Positions 24,323-33,935 of a stretch of DNA of 64,000 bases are shown here, piece after piece (the first letter of the stretch is position 1; the number at the start of each line of letters is the position of its first letter). The position numbers and the translations under genes were made by a program. Origin of the DNA: Cuniculiplasma sp052315415 (GTDB lineage: Archaea; Thermoplasmatota; Thermoplasmata; Thermoplasmatales; Thermoplasmataceae); assembly GCA_052315415.1 (NCBI GenBank), contig JBLSDH010000001.1:62001-126000 (forward strand), in the 5' to 3' direction. The notes beneath the pieces are model-generated. The model was given only the letters and a program-made list of their open reading frames with translations, made no database searches and had not been told where the DNA came from.

Positions 24323-25174
24323 TCAGTAAAATTCTTTTAGAAATTCCTCCGTTATCTTTTTTGATTTTTGCTCAATTAATGGTTCTTTAAGAACAGGATC
24401 TCTCTCGTCATATGTTATTTCCTTTCCCTCATAGAATATTCCAATGGGTATCTTATCTCCCCATTCCTTTGATTTTTTCATTGCCTCGTAAAGATCGTCA
24501 GTTTTGTGACCTGATTCTTCAAGTTTGTAAACCCTTTTCCTAAAAAAGTCATATGTGTTATCTTTGTTATATGTTACACAAGGACTGAACACATCTATGA
24601 ATGCAAAACCCTTATGCTGTATGCCTTTTTTTATTGTTTCCTGCATATGTCTGACGTCACCGGAAAATTCCCTTGCAACAAATGTTGCCCCGGCTGCAAG
24701 AGCCATTGTAACAGGGTTAAGTGGTGGTTCAATGTTTCCATCTGGAGTTGTTTTTGTCTTCATGCCTATCATTGATGTTGGAGAGGCCTGCCCTGTTGTT
24801 AACCCAAATATCTGGTTATCTGAAACAACATATGTTATATCAGGATTTCTCCTTGCAACGTGATAGAAATGCTGTGTTCCCTCATTGAAACCGTCTCCGT
24901 CTCCACCATACCCAATAACTGTAAGCTTTGGGTTTGCCCATTTTATTGCCTGTGCAACTGGAAGAAGTCTTCCATGAATGCCGTGAAAACCGTATGCCCT
25001 TATGTATTCCGGTAAATTACTTGAGCATCCAATTCCTGACACTACCACTGCATTATGTGGTTCTATTCCAAGTTCAACTAGAGCTCCAGTTATGGCAGTC
25101 AGCTGTGCAAAATTTCCACAGCCTGGACACCAGTCTGGTCTCACTGTTCCCTTATAATCATTTACTGTAACCAT
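24323..25174 (-). CDS. korB: 2-oxoacid:ferredoxin oxidoreductase, beta subunit
   Basis: Thiamine-diphosphate-binding subunit that decarboxylates 2-oxoacids to acyl-CoA with ferredoxin reduction. RPDWCPGCGNF near the start, VVSGIGCSSN, and the ThDP motif GDGDGFNEGTQHF with SDNQIFGLTTGQASPT are typical of KorB/OFOR beta, about 283 residues. Start ATG 25174 is preferred because GGAG lies 8 nt upstream; ATG 25180 is possible. Follows the alpha gene with overlap. Substrate (2-oxoglutarate or a broad range) cannot be fixed by eye. Confidence 0.93.
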   Translation of the reverse strand: MVTVNDYKGTVRPDWCPGCGNFAQLTAITGALVELGIEPHNAVVVSGIGCSSNLPEYIRAYGFHGIHGRLLPVAQAIKWANPKLTVIGYGGDGDGFNEGTQHFYHVARRNPDITYVVSDNQIFGLTTGQASPTSMIGMKTKTTPDGNIEPPLNPVTMALAAGATFVAREFSGDVRHMQETIKKGIQHKGFAFIDVFSPCVTYNKDNTYDFFRKRVYKLEESGHKTDDLYEAMKKSKEWGDKIPIGIFYEGKEITYDERDPVLKEPLIEQKSKKITEEFLKEFY

Positions 25175-25179
25175 TTTCA

Positions 25180-26916
25180 TCACTCCTTAATTTTCTCCAT
25201 TATTTCCTGCGCTAGTTTTCCCGGGTAAAAAGATTCACCGTCGTATTTTCTCACTAGATCTCCTGTGACCTGTATTTCAGAAGAAATAAGTCTTCTTAAC
25301 TGACCGGTATAATTGTTTTCAACGAATATTATTTTCTTCTTTCCTTTTACAAGTTCCTTAATATCAGGGTTTACCGGATAGGGCCTGTTTATTTCTATTG
25401 CTCCCACTTTTATTCCTTTTTCTCTTAAGATATCTATGGCCTCTTCCACGGCTCCCTGAGTTGAACCCCACTGTATAACTGCATATTCAGCATCGTCGAA
25501 TCTGTATGTTTCAGTTTTTGGAAGTGATTTCATAAGAGTCTCCATCTTTCTCATTCTTTTTTCCATAATCTTCTTCCTTATCTCAGGATCAGTGACAGCA
25601 TCGCTTACCACATCACCCTTTTCATCATGTTCATCAGAGTCCTCATTATGCATCAGACCAGGTGTACCAGGTAAAGCCCTGAATGATATACCGTCTTTCG
25701 TGAATTCGTATCTTTTATACTCTCCATCTGCTTTTTCAAGTATTTTTCCTCTTTCCATCTTATATTCAAATTTTAGATTTTCAATTGTTTCATAATGTTC
25801 TGCCAGATAAAGATCAGTCATGAAGAAAACAGGCATCTGGTACTTTTCCGCCAGGTTTAATGCTTCACCAATCATATAGAATGCTTCTTCAACGTTTCTT
25901 GGTGCCAATACAGCCTTTGGGAAATCCCCCTGAGAGGCACCTATTACCTGAAATAGATCCCCCTGTTCTGTTTTTGTAGGCAATCCTGTTGATGGCCCTG
26001 CTCTCTGTGCCTCATATATTACAACTGGCACTTCCATCATACCAGCCATTCCAACTGCCTCTGTCATCAGTGCAAAACCGCCTCCGGATGATCCTGTCAT
26101 AGCCCTGATGCCGGCATAATTTGCACCTATAGCCATATTAATTGCTGATATTTCATCCTCTGTAATTTTCACAAAAATTCCCAGTTCCTTGCTATGGGAT
26201 GCAAGATAGTGTATAATTGAGGATGCAGGGGTCATTGGATAACCGAAATATGCTTTCAGACCCGCATTTGCTGCGCCGAGTCCTGCAATTTCTCCTCCAG
26301 ATACCAAATATAACTTTCTTTTTTGTGGTTTAAGAGATTTTGATGATTTTCCATATTTTTCTACAAAGTAGTCATATCCATCTTTAGCGGCTTTCACATT
26401 CTGTTCTGCTATATCCCCTTTGTTACCGAATTGATCCCTAATAACATCAGCCAGTATGTCAAAGCTCAAATTCAGATAACCTACCATAGCTCCTATTGCC
26501 ACTGTGTTTTTTAGAAGTGTATTTTTACTGTATTTTTGGGCAATCTCATTTAAGGGCATCTCACAATATTTAACCTTGTCGAATTTCTTGAAACCTGTTA
26601 TTCCCTTATCATAAATGGCAACACCTTCCAGAGGAGATGCTCCTCCCTCATTTATTTCAGGATTTGTATGTCGCTCTAGTGCATCCTTGTTCAGAGCAAT
26701 CAGAACGTCCAGACCGTCTCCCTGATTTTTAACCTTTTTATGGGATGCACGGATCTGATACCAGCTCTGTCCGCCTCTAATTATACTCTGGTAATAATTA
26801 TAAGTTGAAACGTACAGACCATTCCTTGAAAACACTTTTCCGATTATTAGACCTGCTGACTGAACTCCGTCTCCAGCAGCGCCGCCAACTCTTATTATGG
26901 CTTCCTCATTATCCAT
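25180..26916 (-). CDS. korA: 2-oxoacid:ferredoxin oxidoreductase, fused gamma-alpha subunit
   Basis: 578-residue fusion. The gamma domain (residues 1-190; RVGGAAGDGVQSAGLIIGK, RGGQSWYQIRAS) is followed by the alpha domain with GYPMTPASSIIHYLASHSKE and GSSGGGFALMTEAVGMAGM. This gamma-alpha fusion with a separate beta is the typical arrangement in archaeal OFORs. With KorB it supplies reduced ferredoxin and acyl-CoA in the cytosol. A TATA-like sequence about 30 nt upstream of the ATG drives the pair; the promoter region is shared with divergent aspA. Confidence 0.94.
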   Translation of the reverse strand: MDNEEAIIRVGGAAGDGVQSAGLIIGKVFSRNGLYVSTYNYYQSIIRGGQSWYQIRASHKKVKNQGDGLDVLIALNKDALERHTNPEINEGGASPLEGVAIYDKGITGFKKFDKVKYCEMPLNEIAQKYSKNTLLKNTVAIGAMVGYLNLSFDILADVIRDQFGNKGDIAEQNVKAAKDGYDYFVEKYGKSSKSLKPQKRKLYLVSGGEIAGLGAANAGLKAYFGYPMTPASSIIHYLASHSKELGIFVKITEDEISAINMAIGANYAGIRAMTGSSGGGFALMTEAVGMAGMMEVPVVIYEAQRAGPSTGLPTKTEQGDLFQVIGASQGDFPKAVLAPRNVEEAFYMIGEALNLAEKYQMPVFFMTDLYLAEHYETIENLKFEYKMERGKILEKADGEYKRYEFTKDGISFRALPGTPGLMHNEDSDEHDEKGDVVSDAVTDPEIRKKIMEKRMRKMETLMKSLPKTETYRFDDAEYAVIQWGSTQGAVEEAIDILREKGIKVGAIEINRPYPVNPDIKELVKGKKKIIFVENNYTGQLRRLISSEIQVTGDLVRKYDGESFYPGKLAQEIMEKIKE

Positions 26917-27038
26917 GAATATCCCAAGTATATTCCTTATGACTATAAATTTTTTAAACAGAATTTCTGTCGTCTTAAATAATATTTGATAGCAACATAT
27001 TAAAAAACATAAATAAGGAAAATAAAATTCATAACATT

Positions 27039-27047
27039 ATTTATAAG
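27039..27047 (+). promoter_or_regulatory. TATA-like box of aspA
   Basis: ATTTATAAG centred 23 nt before the ATG at 27066; consistent with a leaderless mRNA. It lies in the 149-bp region divergent from korA. Confidence 0.5.
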
Positions 27048-27065
27048 TTTTAGAAATACACCTGT

Positions 27066-28445
27066 ATGTCAAGGATAGAGAAGGATGTAATAGGGGAAGT
27101 GGAAATATCAGATGATAAATATTACGGGATCAACACTTATCGTGCAATGCAAAATTTCAGGATCTCTGGAATAGTTGAGGATTTTGATCATGTAAAATCA
27201 ATGACAATAGTAAAAAGATCGGCAGCCATAGCAAACAACAAACTTGGCGCTCTTGATGCAAAAAGAGCAGAGTATATTGTAAAGGCTTGCGACAGAATAA
27301 TAAATGGTGAATTAAAGGATCAGTTTGTAATTGATGTTTACCAGGCCGGCGCAGGTACATCATTTAACATGAATGTAAATGAAGTAATAGCAAATCTTGC
27401 TAACGAATTATCAGGAAAGAAGAAGGGTGACTACTCATTCATACATCCAAACGATCATGTAAACATGAGTCAGTCAACTAACGACACATATCCAACACAG
27501 ATGAGAATAACGGCAGTATACAAGTCAATGAGATACATAGATGAACTTAAAAAACTCATAATCTCCCTTGAAAATAAGGCTTCAGAATTTAATAATGTTA
27601 AAAAACCAGGTAGAACTCATCTTCAAGATGCCGCACCGGTAACTCTTGGGATGGAATTTTCTGCGTATGCATACACATTAAAAAAGAATCTAAAAGATTT
27701 CGAGAACGCATTAGATTTTATTATGGAACTGAACATAGGCGGGACTGCCACGGGAACAGGAATCAATACCCCTAAGGGATATCAGAAGGAAGTTGTAACA
27801 CAAATAAAGGAATTCACTGGATTTGCATTCAGGCCAAGTGATAATTTACCTGGAATAATGGAGTTCAATTCAGATTTTGCCAGGCTCATAAATGCCGTTG
27901 TTGCTAACGCACTTGATATAAACAAAATTTCAAACGACATAAGACTTATGTACTCCGGCCCAGGAACCGGTCTTCATGAAATTATAATTCCAGCCGTACA
28001 GCAGGGATCATCAATAATGCCAGGAAAGATAAACCCCTCAATAGCAGAGGCAATGAACATGATTTGCCATTCAACAATTGGGGCACAGCAGGCCCTCAAT
28101 ATGTCAGTTCAGGCAGGCCAATTTGAATTGAATGTTATGATGCCAAACATAGACTTTGAACTATCAAGGTCCCTTGACATAATGACAAATGGAATGAGAA
28201 TGTTCAGGGAACTTCTTATAGATGGGATAAAAGCCAATGAAGAGTCCTGCAGAGAACACCTTTCAAAGAGCTTTGGATCCGCCGCCCTCCTCAATCCTTA
28301 TCTTGGGTATGATACAGTTGCCAAAATAGTAAGGGAGGCTCTGGAAACACACAAATCAATAAAGGAACTGGTAATGAAAACTGGAAAGTTAACAGAGGAT
28401 CAGTATAACAAAATAATGAGTGGAGACCTTAAAAAGGAAGAATAA
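27066..28445 (+). CDS. aspA: Aspartate ammonia-lyase
   Basis: Fumarase/aspartase superfamily enzyme, 459 residues. The N-terminal EKDVIGEVEISDDKYYGINT, the flexible signature loop GSSIMPGKINPSIAEAMN, and the C-terminal NPYLGYDTVAKIVREA fit aspartase better than class II fumarase, which usually has GNFELN where this has QAGQFELN. Reaction: aspartate to fumarate and ammonia. MNVNEVIANLA and NDTYPT are further family motifs. The gene is followed by a T-rich run that may stop transcription. Confidence 0.87.
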   Translation: MSRIEKDVIGEVEISDDKYYGINTYRAMQNFRISGIVEDFDHVKSMTIVKRSAAIANNKLGALDAKRAEYIVKACDRIINGELKDQFVIDVYQAGAGTSFNMNVNEVIANLANELSGKKKGDYSFIHPNDHVNMSQSTNDTYPTQMRITAVYKSMRYIDELKKLIISLENKASEFNNVKKPGRTHLQDAAPVTLGMEFSAYAYTLKKNLKDFENALDFIMELNIGGTATGTGINTPKGYQKEVVTQIKEFTGFAFRPSDNLPGIMEFNSDFARLINAVVANALDINKISNDIRLMYSGPGTGLHEIIIPAVQQGSSIMPGKINPSIAEAMNMICHSTIGAQQALNMSVQAGQFELNVMMPNIDFELSRSLDIMTNGMRMFRELLIDGIKANEESCREHLSKSFGSAALLNPYLGYDTVAKIVREALETHKSIKELVMKTGKLTEDQYNKIMSGDLKKEE

Positions 28446-28456
28446 AATTATATCCA

Positions 28457-28465
28457 TTTTTTTTT
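28457..28465 (+). terminator. Oligo-T terminator after aspA
   Basis: Nine consecutive T residues 12 nt after the aspA stop and just before the next start codon; archaeal RNA polymerase terminates at such runs. Confidence 0.5.
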
Positions 28466-28475
28466 ATTACGTCCA

Positions 28476-29606
28476 ATGAAGTACGCGAAAGCTGAAATAT
28501 TGTACGACGGTGTAGGGAGCAAAAGAGACGTATATATAGGTTTTGAAAATGAAAAAATAACATATGTTGGAGAGAAAAAGCCAGAGGGGGAATCCATAGG
28601 CGAGGGTATAATAACGCCTGCATTCATAGATCCCCACAGCCATATTGGTCTTGACAGGGCTGGAGAGCCAGGAATGGAAAGTGAGGCAAATGACCGCCTA
28701 GATTCTTTTATTCCACTTGGAAGGGCAGTTGATGGAGTATACATGGATGATACAGCTTTCAGGGAATCAGTGGAGAATAACGTTCTATATTCTGTGGTTC
28801 TTCCGGGCAGTGGAAATATAATGGGTGGGATGGGCTCACTTATAAGAAATTTTGGTATAAATATAAAGGAGGCCTACATAAAAGATATAGGGATGAAGAT
28901 GGCTCTTGGATACAATCCGAGGAGCACTACGGAATGGAAGGGCACAAGGCCAACCACCAGAATGGGAGTTTATGCACTAATTAGAAAGAAATTTATGGAA
29001 GCTGCAAAAACAAATAAACTCATTGAAACTGGCAAGAAGACAATGGAGGAAGTTGATCCAGAAACTGAGAAAATCATTGATATAATAAGCGGAAAGATAA
29101 GAATAATGTGCCATGTTCACAAGGAAGATGACACACTGTTTCTACTTGACCTGAGAAGAACCTACGGTCTTGACGTTGTTATCAACCATGGCTGTGACTA
29201 TTATCAGGATACAATTTACAGAGAGATTGAGAAAGAAAATGTACCTATGGTTTTTGGACCTCTGGATTCACACCCATACAAAGTTGAACTTAAACATGAG
29301 AGTTACAAGAATGTGGAAAAACTTCAAAAATCAAAGATAAAGTTTGCATTAATAAGTGATCATCCCGTGATCTTACAGAGAACACTTTTCCTCACAACTA
29401 GGCATTTTATGAGATACGGTGCTTCAAAGGAGCAGTGTATATCTTACCTCACATCAAGACCTGCAGAAATACTTGGATTGAATAATCTTGGCAGTATAGA
29501 AACAGGAAAACTTGCATCTTTTTCAATATGGAATAAGGATCCGTTCCTGCTTGATGCCTATCCAAAAGTTGTTGTTGGCGAGGGAAAAATTCTAGTTGAA
29601 GAATGA
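28476..29606 (+). CDS. Amidohydrolase, imidazolonepropionase-related (COG1228 type)
   Basis: Metal-dependent hydrolase of the amidohydrolase superfamily, 376 residues. FIDPHSHIG gives the HxH metal ligands; CHVHKEDD and INHGCDYY hold further histidines; ISDHPVI carries the catalytic aspartate. The C-terminal SIETGKLASFSIWNKDP closes the beta-sandwich typical of these enzymes. VVLPGSGNIMGGMGSLIRN is characteristic of an archaeal/bacterial subgroup of unassigned substrate. It is distinct from the hutI gene at the right end. Confidence 0.82.
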   Translation: MKYAKAEILYDGVGSKRDVYIGFENEKITYVGEKKPEGESIGEGIITPAFIDPHSHIGLDRAGEPGMESEANDRLDSFIPLGRAVDGVYMDDTAFRESVENNVLYSVVLPGSGNIMGGMGSLIRNFGINIKEAYIKDIGMKMALGYNPRSTTEWKGTRPTTRMGVYALIRKKFMEAAKTNKLIETGKKTMEEVDPETEKIIDIISGKIRIMCHVHKEDDTLFLLDLRRTYGLDVVINHGCDYYQDTIYREIEKENVPMVFGPLDSHPYKVELKHESYKNVEKLQKSKIKFALISDHPVILQRTLFLTTRHFMRYGASKEQCISYLTSRPAEILGLNNLGSIETGKLASFSIWNKDPFLLDAYPKVVVGEGKILVEE

Positions 29607-29639
29607 AAAAGAATAGGTATTAAAACAAAATACCTTTTT

Positions 29640-30581
29640 ATGTCATTAAAAAGGGAAGACCTTCTAAAAAAACCTGTTGAAGACCTTAATATAAATGAAA
29701 AGACCACACTTTCAGATCTAATGGAAAGCTTTTCAAATTCAGGGGGTTTCACAACATCAAAAATAGCCACGGCCTACGAGATTTTAAAAAGAATGTTTAC
29801 TGAAACCAATACAACTTTTCTTTCCTTTCCTGCAGACATAATATCAACTGGAACAAGAGGAGTCATAAATGAACTTGTCAAGAGAAAACTTGTGGATGTT
29901 ATAATTACAACCACAGGAACACTTGACCATGATATAGCCAGAAGTTTCAAAAAATATTATTGTGGATCTTTTGACTATAACGACAGAGAATTAAAGGAAC
30001 TCTCCATTAATAGACTGGGGAGCGTGGTAATACCTGACGAAAGTTATGGAGAGATAATGGAAAAGTTCATGATGGAAAAACTTCAATTACTCTATGAAAG
30101 AGAAAAAGTATGGGCACCCTCAGACCTTATAAGGGAAATAGGACTGATGGTGAAAAATGAAGATTCCATAATTTATAATGCAGCAAAAAATGGAATAAAA
30201 ATTTTTGTACCTGGAATAGTGGATGGATCCTTCGGATCCCAATTATGGTCATTCTGGGAGATGAAAAGAGACTTCAATATAGATATACTAAAGGATCAGC
30301 ATTTGCTATCTGATATTATCTTTGATGCAAAGAAAGCTGGTTCACTTATGATAGGAGGTGGAATTTCAAAGCATCACACCATCTGGTGGAACCAGTTCAG
30401 GGGAGGGCTCGATTATTCTGTTTATATAACAACGGCTCAGGAATATGATGGATCACTTTCCGGGGCAAAACTTGAGGAGGCAATATCATGGAAGAAGGTT
30501 AAACCAGATGCCAAGTTTGTCAATGTTTATGGAGATGCCACAGTTATACTTCCAATTCTTCTTGGGCCCTTCTTCAAATAA
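29640..30581 (+). CDS. dys: Deoxyhypusine synthase
   Basis: Transfers the aminobutyl group of spermidine to a lysine of aIF5A, 313 residues. The active-site lysine lies in GGGISKHHTIWWNQ; TTTGTLDHDIARSF, FVPGIVDGSFGSQLW, and TAQEYDGSLSGAKLEEAISW are family signatures. aIF5A itself is not in the window. Head of a plus-strand run with a small unknown gene and cutA. Confidence 0.95.
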   Translation: MSLKREDLLKKPVEDLNINEKTTLSDLMESFSNSGGFTTSKIATAYEILKRMFTETNTTFLSFPADIISTGTRGVINELVKRKLVDVIITTTGTLDHDIARSFKKYYCGSFDYNDRELKELSINRLGSVVIPDESYGEIMEKFMMEKLQLLYEREKVWAPSDLIREIGLMVKNEDSIIYNAAKNGIKIFVPGIVDGSFGSQLWSFWEMKRDFNIDILKDQHLLSDIIFDAKKAGSLMIGGGISKHHTIWWNQFRGGLDYSVYITTAQEYDGSLSGAKLEEAISWKKVKPDAKFVNVYGDATVILPILLGPFFK

Positions 30582-30629
30582 AAATAAAATTTTTAAAAAA
30601 ACGTATAATTGATGATTCAATAATCATAT

Positions 30630-30926
30630 ATGATGGATAAACCATCTATTGAATATGAAAAGCTAAAGGAATATGTGGTACATAACAGGTCATATTCACT
30701 TTACGAGACAGACGATGAGAATATAGAGCTTCATTTTTTTCCAGAAATGCCTGAGGCAATATCACACTTTCCTGAAGGCAGGCCGGTTGAACATATAATG
30801 ACAGGAATAAAGCAGGACGGAAGGATATATTTTCTGAAGTTTCGGACAATCAGTGCCTTTGGTGAGACTGAAACTGAACTTGAGGGAAAAGATGATCCAG
30901 TGATGTTATGGCTTGAATACATATGA
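30630..30926 (+). CDS. Small protein of unknown function (98 aa)
   Basis: 98 residues, acidic, with no membrane segment or cysteine. Predicted mainly beta/alpha, e.g. ENIELHFFPEMPEAISHFPEGRPVEHI and GRIYFLKFRTISAFGETE. I do not recognise the family. It overlaps cutA by 4 bp and lies between dys and cutA on the same strand, so expression is likely even though function is unknown. An alternative start is the adjacent ATG at 30633. Confidence 0.7.
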   Translation: MMDKPSIEYEKLKEYVVHNRSYSLYETDDENIELHFFPEMPEAISHFPEGRPVEHIMTGIKQDGRIYFLKFRTISAFGETETELEGKDDPVMLWLEYI

Positions 30927-31261
30927 AAATAATAATAACAACAACGGACAGGGAAGAAATAGCAAAAAACATTGCAGAGAAATGCATAGAGATTGGGAAC
31001 TCCCCCTGTGTAAACATAATAAAAAACAACACCAGCATTTATAGATGGAAGGGCAAAATAGAGGTTCAGGATGAATTTCTCCTCCTAATAAAGACTGTTG
31101 ATGAAGGGAAGGGAAAAATAGTTGATCTTATAAAGAAATACAGCAATTATGAGATTCCAGAAATATTGGAGATTGAAGGTAACATACTTGATGAACCATA
31201 TTCAAAGTGGTTTCTTGAAGAGACATACAGGGGTGAAAATAGAAACTCTTTAAATACATGA
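30923..31261 (+). CDS. cutA: CutA1-family protein
   Basis: 112-residue member of the trimeric CutA1 (divalent-cation tolerance) family. Recognisable by the N-terminal IIITTTDREEIAKNIAEKCIE, CVNIIKNNTSIYRWKGKIEVQDEFLLLIKT and the IPEILEI segment. A ferredoxin-like fold of uncertain biochemical role, widely conserved. Starts within the stop of the preceding small gene (ATATGA). Confidence 0.93.
   Translation: MKIIITTTDREEIAKNIAEKCIEIGNSPCVNIIKNNTSIYRWKGKIEVQDEFLLLIKTVDEGKGKIVDLIKKYSNYEIPEILEIEGNILDEPYSKWFLEETYRGENRNSLNT
31249..31256 (+). promoter_or_regulatory. TATA-like box of the geranylgeranyl reductase gene
   Basis: TTTAAATA centred 24 nt before the ATG at 31277, located inside the end of cutA; leaderless spacing. 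Confidence 0.5.
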
Positions 31262-31276
31262 ATAATACAGTACTGT

Positions 31277-32722
31277 ATGAGCAGTAAGACAGATTATGAT
31301 GTTATTGTGGCAGGTTCAGGCTTGGCTGGAATGCTTGCTGCTACAATGGCTGCAAAGGGAGGGGCATCAGTGCTCCTTGTGGATAGGAACGACAAGATAA
31401 ATGTTGGAAGAAAAACTGCGTGGGGCTGGACCTGTGGAGACGCTGTGGCAGCATCACATATAAGATTCATAGAAAAATATCTAAACACCACCTTCGGCAA
31501 CCCAGAACTGGACCTGAAAGTTGATGGAGTAATGGCACTTTCCCCTGATCTCTCCACAAAATATCCTTTTGATGGTGAGGGATATTCTCTTGACAGACCG
31601 AAATTTGAGAGAAAACTACTTGATTTTGCACTTTCTGCTGGTGTAGATTATCAGTACAAATTTGAAGTGGAAAGCCCTATTGTTGAGGAAAATTTTGTTA
31701 AAGGAATCGTTGGAAAGGATATGGATGGCAAGAAGGTGGAATACAGATCAAAGATACTTGTGGATTCACTTGGGGTCTCAACAATTATAAGAAGAAAAAT
31801 GCCTGAAAATATTTTCATAGACAGGATGGTAGATATTGATGATATAGAGGGTACAGGGAGATATATTTACCAGTTTGAACTGGATCACGAAGATGAAAAT
31901 TTCTATGATGAAAAATATGCACTAATTCACCTTAACAATGAGCTTGCACCAGGAGGCTACGGATGGGTTTTCCCAAAAAGTGAAAACAGGGTGAACATTG
32001 GCCTTGGTGTTCAGAAAAAGAGCTTAGAACTTAGAAACAAGAAGCTTGGCAAGAATGACAACCTGCAGAAACTCATTGATCAATATGTAAAATGGCTTCC
32101 GGTATTCAAGAATTTGAAAATTGATCCTCAGGATAACAACGGACAGGGGGTTTGGTCTGTACCAGTGAGAAGGCAGATGGAAAGTCTTGTGTTTAATGGT
32201 TATATGGGTGCTGGGGACAGTATGACCATGCCCAACCCCATAAGCGCAGGTGGAATAGGGCCTGCCCTTGTAGGTGGCACACTGGCAGGTTTAAATGCCG
32301 CAAAAGCAGTGAAAAATGGAGATTTTTCAGTAAAAGGGCTTTGGCAATACAATCTGGATTTCAATGATGCCTACGGTTCAAAAATGGCAGGTATGGAAGC
32401 GTTCAGAATCTATTTGCAATCCCTGAACAACGATATTCTTAATTATGGTATGAAAACTTTTCTGACCAGAAAAGAGGCATCCGATCTTACTTTAGGTGTC
32501 ATACCTGAACTTTCACTTACAGAAAAGGCTAAAATGATCATAAAGGGTCTTAAAAATGTAAACGCTTTCAGTAACCTTGTTTTTACAGTGAAGAAAATGA
32601 AAGAATTCAATGAACTTTATCAGAATTATCCAAAGGACCCAAAAAATTTCGAACATTTCAAAAAGAGGGTTGTGGAGGAGATCGAAAGCATAAAAAAGAG
32701 ATTCCCACCCTCCCCAATTTAA
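31277..32722 (+). CDS. Geranylgeranyl reductase family (archaeal lipid saturation)
   Basis: FAD-dependent enzyme, 481 residues, of the digeranylgeranylglycerophospholipid reductase family that saturates isoprenoid chains of archaeal membrane lipids. FAD motif VAGSGLAGMLAATMAAKGG, then GRKTAWGWTCGDAV. PGGYGWVFPKSENRVNIGLG and GAGDSMTMPNPISAGGIGPALVGG are hallmark segments. The C-terminal helical part is longer than in the ~400-residue members. Acts at the membrane with a reduced electron donor. Confidence 0.92.
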   Translation: MSSKTDYDVIVAGSGLAGMLAATMAAKGGASVLLVDRNDKINVGRKTAWGWTCGDAVAASHIRFIEKYLNTTFGNPELDLKVDGVMALSPDLSTKYPFDGEGYSLDRPKFERKLLDFALSAGVDYQYKFEVESPIVEENFVKGIVGKDMDGKKVEYRSKILVDSLGVSTIIRRKMPENIFIDRMVDIDDIEGTGRYIYQFELDHEDENFYDEKYALIHLNNELAPGGYGWVFPKSENRVNIGLGVQKKSLELRNKKLGKNDNLQKLIDQYVKWLPVFKNLKIDPQDNNGQGVWSVPVRRQMESLVFNGYMGAGDSMTMPNPISAGGIGPALVGGTLAGLNAAKAVKNGDFSVKGLWQYNLDFNDAYGSKMAGMEAFRIYLQSLNNDILNYGMKTFLTRKEASDLTLGVIPELSLTEKAKMIIKGLKNVNAFSNLVFTVKKMKEFNELYQNYPKDPKNFEHFKKRVVEEIESIKKRFPPSPI

Positions 32723-32770
32723 TTTTTAAAGACTTGAAACATTTATCTTATATTTTTCCCTCAGGACTTC

Positions 32771-33934
32771 ATGAATAAAAAGGGATTCAATACAAAAGCA
32801 GTGGGAGAGGGGGAACTGAAGGATCCAAAATATGGAAATGTGGTGACACCAATATTTGAGAATGCCACTTATGTGTATCCTAATTTTGAGAATGATCATC
32901 TTAATGATCCAAACACCTCAGATTCTTACATTTACTCAAGATGGGGAAATACAACTGTCACATTTCTTGAAAAAAAATATGCAGCACTTGAAAATGTCAG
33001 ATATTCACTTTCATTTTCAACGGGTATGGCCGCTATCACTTCACTTCTCCTTTCACTTGGAAAAAAAAGGATACTGTCTGTAATTGATCTATATGGCCAG
33101 ACTCTTAGTTTTCTTAAAAATAAGGCCCCAAATTATGGGATTGAAGTTGATTTCATAACAACTGATAAACTCAATTCATTGGACTTTAAAATAAAGGATT
33201 TTGACGCAATCTACTGTGAAAGCGTTACAAATCCTTCAATCAAAGTGGCAGACATTGAACAATTGAGTAAGATCTCTAGAGAAAATGAAAAACTTCTCAT
33301 TGTTGATGCCACATTTTGCACACCCTATAATCAGAGACCGGTTGAAATGGGTGCAGATTTTGTACTCCACAGTGGAACAAAATACCTGAATGGCCATTCC
33401 GATACAATGTCCGGATTTTTAGGCTCTGATCATGAACTTTCATCCGCCTTTGACATGAGAAAGAATCTGGGAGGAAATCTTGATGCATTTCAGGCATATC
33501 TAATTGCCAGGGGGATGAAAACCCTTGGTTTGAGAATGGAAAGACACAACAAGAATGGAATGGAAATTGCAAAGTTTCTTGAACAGCACAAAAATGTTAT
33601 AAAGGTCAACTATCCCGGTCTTGAGAGCAACGGTTACCACAGCATAGGTAAGAGAAATCTCAAGGGGTTTGGCGGTATGCTAAGTTTCAGGGTCAAGGGC
33701 GGAATGGAGGGTGCCAGAAGATTCATGAAAAGTTTGAAAATAATTTCCCCTGCCCCCAGCCTGGGAGGGGTGGAATCACTGGCCACACTCCCTGTTGATA
33801 CATCACATTCAAGCACTGATGAAAATGCCAGAAAATTAATGGATGTTCATCCTGATTTGGTTAGATTATCAGTGGGAATAGAGGATGCAGAAGACCTTAT
33901 AGAAGATATAGACAACGCACTGAGTAAGATTTGA
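32771..33934 (+). CDS. Cys/Met metabolism PLP enzyme (cystathionine gamma-synthase/lyase or methionine gamma-lyase)
   Basis: Fold-type I PLP enzyme of the trans-sulfuration group, 387 residues. YSRWGNTTVTFLEKKYAALE, the PLP lysine in LHSGTKYLNGHSDTMSG, and the C-terminal SLGGVESLATLPVDTSHS with LVRLSVGIEDAEDLIEDID are diagnostic. Whether it synthesises or cleaves cystathionine, or degrades methionine, is not decidable from motifs. Convergent with an amino-acid permease gene one base away. Confidence 0.9.
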   Translation: MNKKGFNTKAVGEGELKDPKYGNVVTPIFENATYVYPNFENDHLNDPNTSDSYIYSRWGNTTVTFLEKKYAALENVRYSLSFSTGMAAITSLLLSLGKKRILSVIDLYGQTLSFLKNKAPNYGIEVDFITTDKLNSLDFKIKDFDAIYCESVTNPSIKVADIEQLSKISRENEKLLIVDATFCTPYNQRPVEMGADFVLHSGTKYLNGHSDTMSGFLGSDHELSSAFDMRKNLGGNLDAFQAYLIARGMKTLGLRMERHNKNGMEIAKFLEQHKNVIKVNYPGLESNGYHSIGKRNLKGFGGMLSFRVKGGMEGARRFMKSLKIISPAPSLGGVESLATLPVDTSHSSTDENARKLMDVHPDLVRLSVGIEDAEDLIEDIDNALSKI

Positions 33935-33935
33935 T

